A stretch of DNA of 14,705 nt from Methylococcaceae bacterium UBA4132 (lineage in GTDB: Bacteria > Pseudomonadota > Gammaproteobacteria > Methylococcales > Methylomonadaceae), in the NCBI GenBank assembly GCA_002380945.1, contig DFWO01000016.1, positions 3,407 through 18,111 of the forward strand, written 5' to 3'. Positions within the stretch are counted from its first letter, which is position 1. The number at the start of each line of letters is the position of its first letter. This document shows positions 13,899 to 14,705 of this stretch, one piece after another. Below the pieces are notes generated by a model that saw only the letters and a list, made by a program, of their open reading frames with translations, made no database searches and was not told where the DNA came from. The position numbers and the translations under genes were made by a program.

Positions 13899-14705
13899 TT
13901 AAATGAATGATGGGATTAATGGAGCGTCAACAGTAATCATTTGACGGTTGCCAGCTTCATCATAGAAGAACAACAAACCAGCAAAACGGCTGTCTGGATC
14001 ATAGATCAAGTCAGCTAAACGGTAAACTTCCCATGCAGCGTCAGACGCAGTTACTTGAACTGTTCTTGATTGACCTGGAGCTAGTGGGCTGTTATCGCTA
14101 ACAGTCAAACCTTCTTCAGCCAATAAGTCATCTGGGTAACCAGATTCATCTTGAGAAACTGCTGGATCCATGAAACGTACGCCAGCTGTGTTGAATTCGC
14201 CTAAACGAACCGCTGAATCACCATTGTTAGTGATAGTCAGTGTCATTTGCATAGCACGACCTGGTACACGGTATGTAGCATCGTCAACCTTAACGCTAAC
14301 AGTTCTAGCAGGCATTTCGATTGATTTCATTCCACGCAACAAACCAGCTTGCAAAGGAGTTGTGATAGGGTATTTTTCGTTAGTTGAACCCATAGAGGCA
14401 GCAACGATAACTAATGTACCTACAGCAAAACCCAATGCCACTTTTTTATCAGCCGCAGTGATTAAAGCATCACCTTTGCCAGCTTCAACAGCGATAGAAC
14501 GTGGAACAAACATTGGTTTACGCGCCCAGTAGAACAACCAAGCCAAACCAATAGCATACCATACAGCATGCCAGAAGTAAGTGTTATCCAAGTTATAAGT
14601 TTCCAAGTTGATAGTTTCACCAGTCAACGTAGTAATTGGGTTAACAAATGAACTCATAGAGCCAGTGATAGTTACCCATTTACCTGGACCAATGATTGGA
14701 CCACC
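13899..14705 (-). CDS. pmoB: particulate methane monooxygenase subunit B (PmoB), partial (N-terminus outside window)
   Basis: Subunit B of the membrane-bound copper enzyme that oxidises methane to methanol. The frame is open at the right edge; 268 codons plus stop are present, so the internal ATG at 14655-14657 is not the start. The first visible residues, GGPIIGPGKWVTITGSMSSF, are the end of the N-terminal cupredoxin domain. Two membrane helices follow (YFWHAVWYAIGLAWLFYWAR and VALGFAVGTLVIVAASMG). The C-terminal periplasmic cupredoxin-like domain begins near PLQAGLLRGMKSIEMPARTV and includes YRVPGRAMQMTLTITNNG. The copper-binding histidines of PmoB lie in the missing N-terminal part. Every proline codon is CCA or CCT, a narrower choice than in neighbouring genes and fitting very high expression. 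Ammonia monooxygenase AmoB is the main alternative; the neighbouring gene content and close match favour PmoB. It should be the last gene of pmoCAB, as a strong terminator follows. Confidence 0.93.
   Translation of the reverse strand, partial: GGPIIGPGKWVTITGSMSSFVNPITTLTGETINLETYNLDNTYFWHAVWYAIGLAWLFYWARKPMFVPRSIAVEAGKGDALITAADKKVALGFAVGTLVIVAASMGSTNEKYPITTPLQAGLLRGMKSIEMPARTVSVKVDDATYRVPGRAMQMTLTITNNGDSAVRLGEFNTAGVRFMDPAVSQDESGYPDDLLAEEGLTVSDNSPLAPGQSRTVQVTASDAAWEVYRLADLIYDPDSRFAGLLFFYDEAGNRQMITVDAPLIPSFI

Noticed and set aside
14170..14532. 120-codon open frame on the plus strand
   Set aside because: Antisense shadow of pmoB, whose frame is continuous and strongly conserved.

Overview
The window reads as a chromosomal segment of a low-to-moderate GC gammaproteobacterial (type I, Methylococcales-like) methanotroph. 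The strongest evidence is the partial gene at the right edge, on the minus strand. It encodes the C-terminal two thirds of PmoB, a subunit of particulate methane monooxygenase, and is followed by a strong intrinsic terminator, as expected for the last gene of a pmoCAB operon. The other recognisable proteins (RpoS, YheS-type ABC-F, MobB, MoeA, NnrS) look gammaproteobacterial. No genus can be assigned from the sequence alone.

Layout from left to right. (1) Positions 1-563, minus: N-terminal part of a 3-hydroxyisobutyrate/tartronate-semialdehyde-reductase-type dehydrogenase cut by the window edge. (2) 676-1522, minus: a glycosyltransferase-like gene broken by a single-base frameshift near 1400-1411. 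(3) 1654-2361, minus: an unrecognised membrane-anchored protein. (4) 2362-2783: gene-free, filled with short palindromic repeats. (5) 2784-4670, plus: the ABC-F ATPase yheS. (6) 4705-7389, minus: a tight three-gene unit, DUF455 ferritin-like protein, then NnrS, then Sfp-type phosphopantetheinyl transferase, with overlapping ends. (7) 7405-9258, plus: a VanZ-like membrane protein, then a GNAT acetyltransferase overlapping a nitrilase-family amidohydrolase. (8) 9336-10355, minus: rpoS with a long gene-free 5' region. (9) 10943-11278, minus: a small membrane-anchored J-domain protein, divergent from mobB-moeA (11366-13119, plus). (10) 13120-13818: decayed DNA with an IS1-type transposase remnant. 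(11) 13819-14705, minus: terminator and 3' part of pmoB.

Functional links. MobB and MoeA belong to molybdenum cofactor maturation, which in a methanotroph would serve molybdo-enzymes such as formate dehydrogenase downstream of methane oxidation (inference). The ATGA overlaps (DUF455/NnrS and mobB/moeA) and the 11-base GNAT/nitrilase overlap point to translational coupling. I found no CRISPR array, tRNA, rRNA, intact insertion sequence or phage module. Most of the window is ordinary core chromosome. The parts worth a second look are the frameshifted gene, the split GNAT/nitrilase pair, the DUF455-NnrS-PPTase unit, the palindromic repeats and the decayed DNA behind pmoB.
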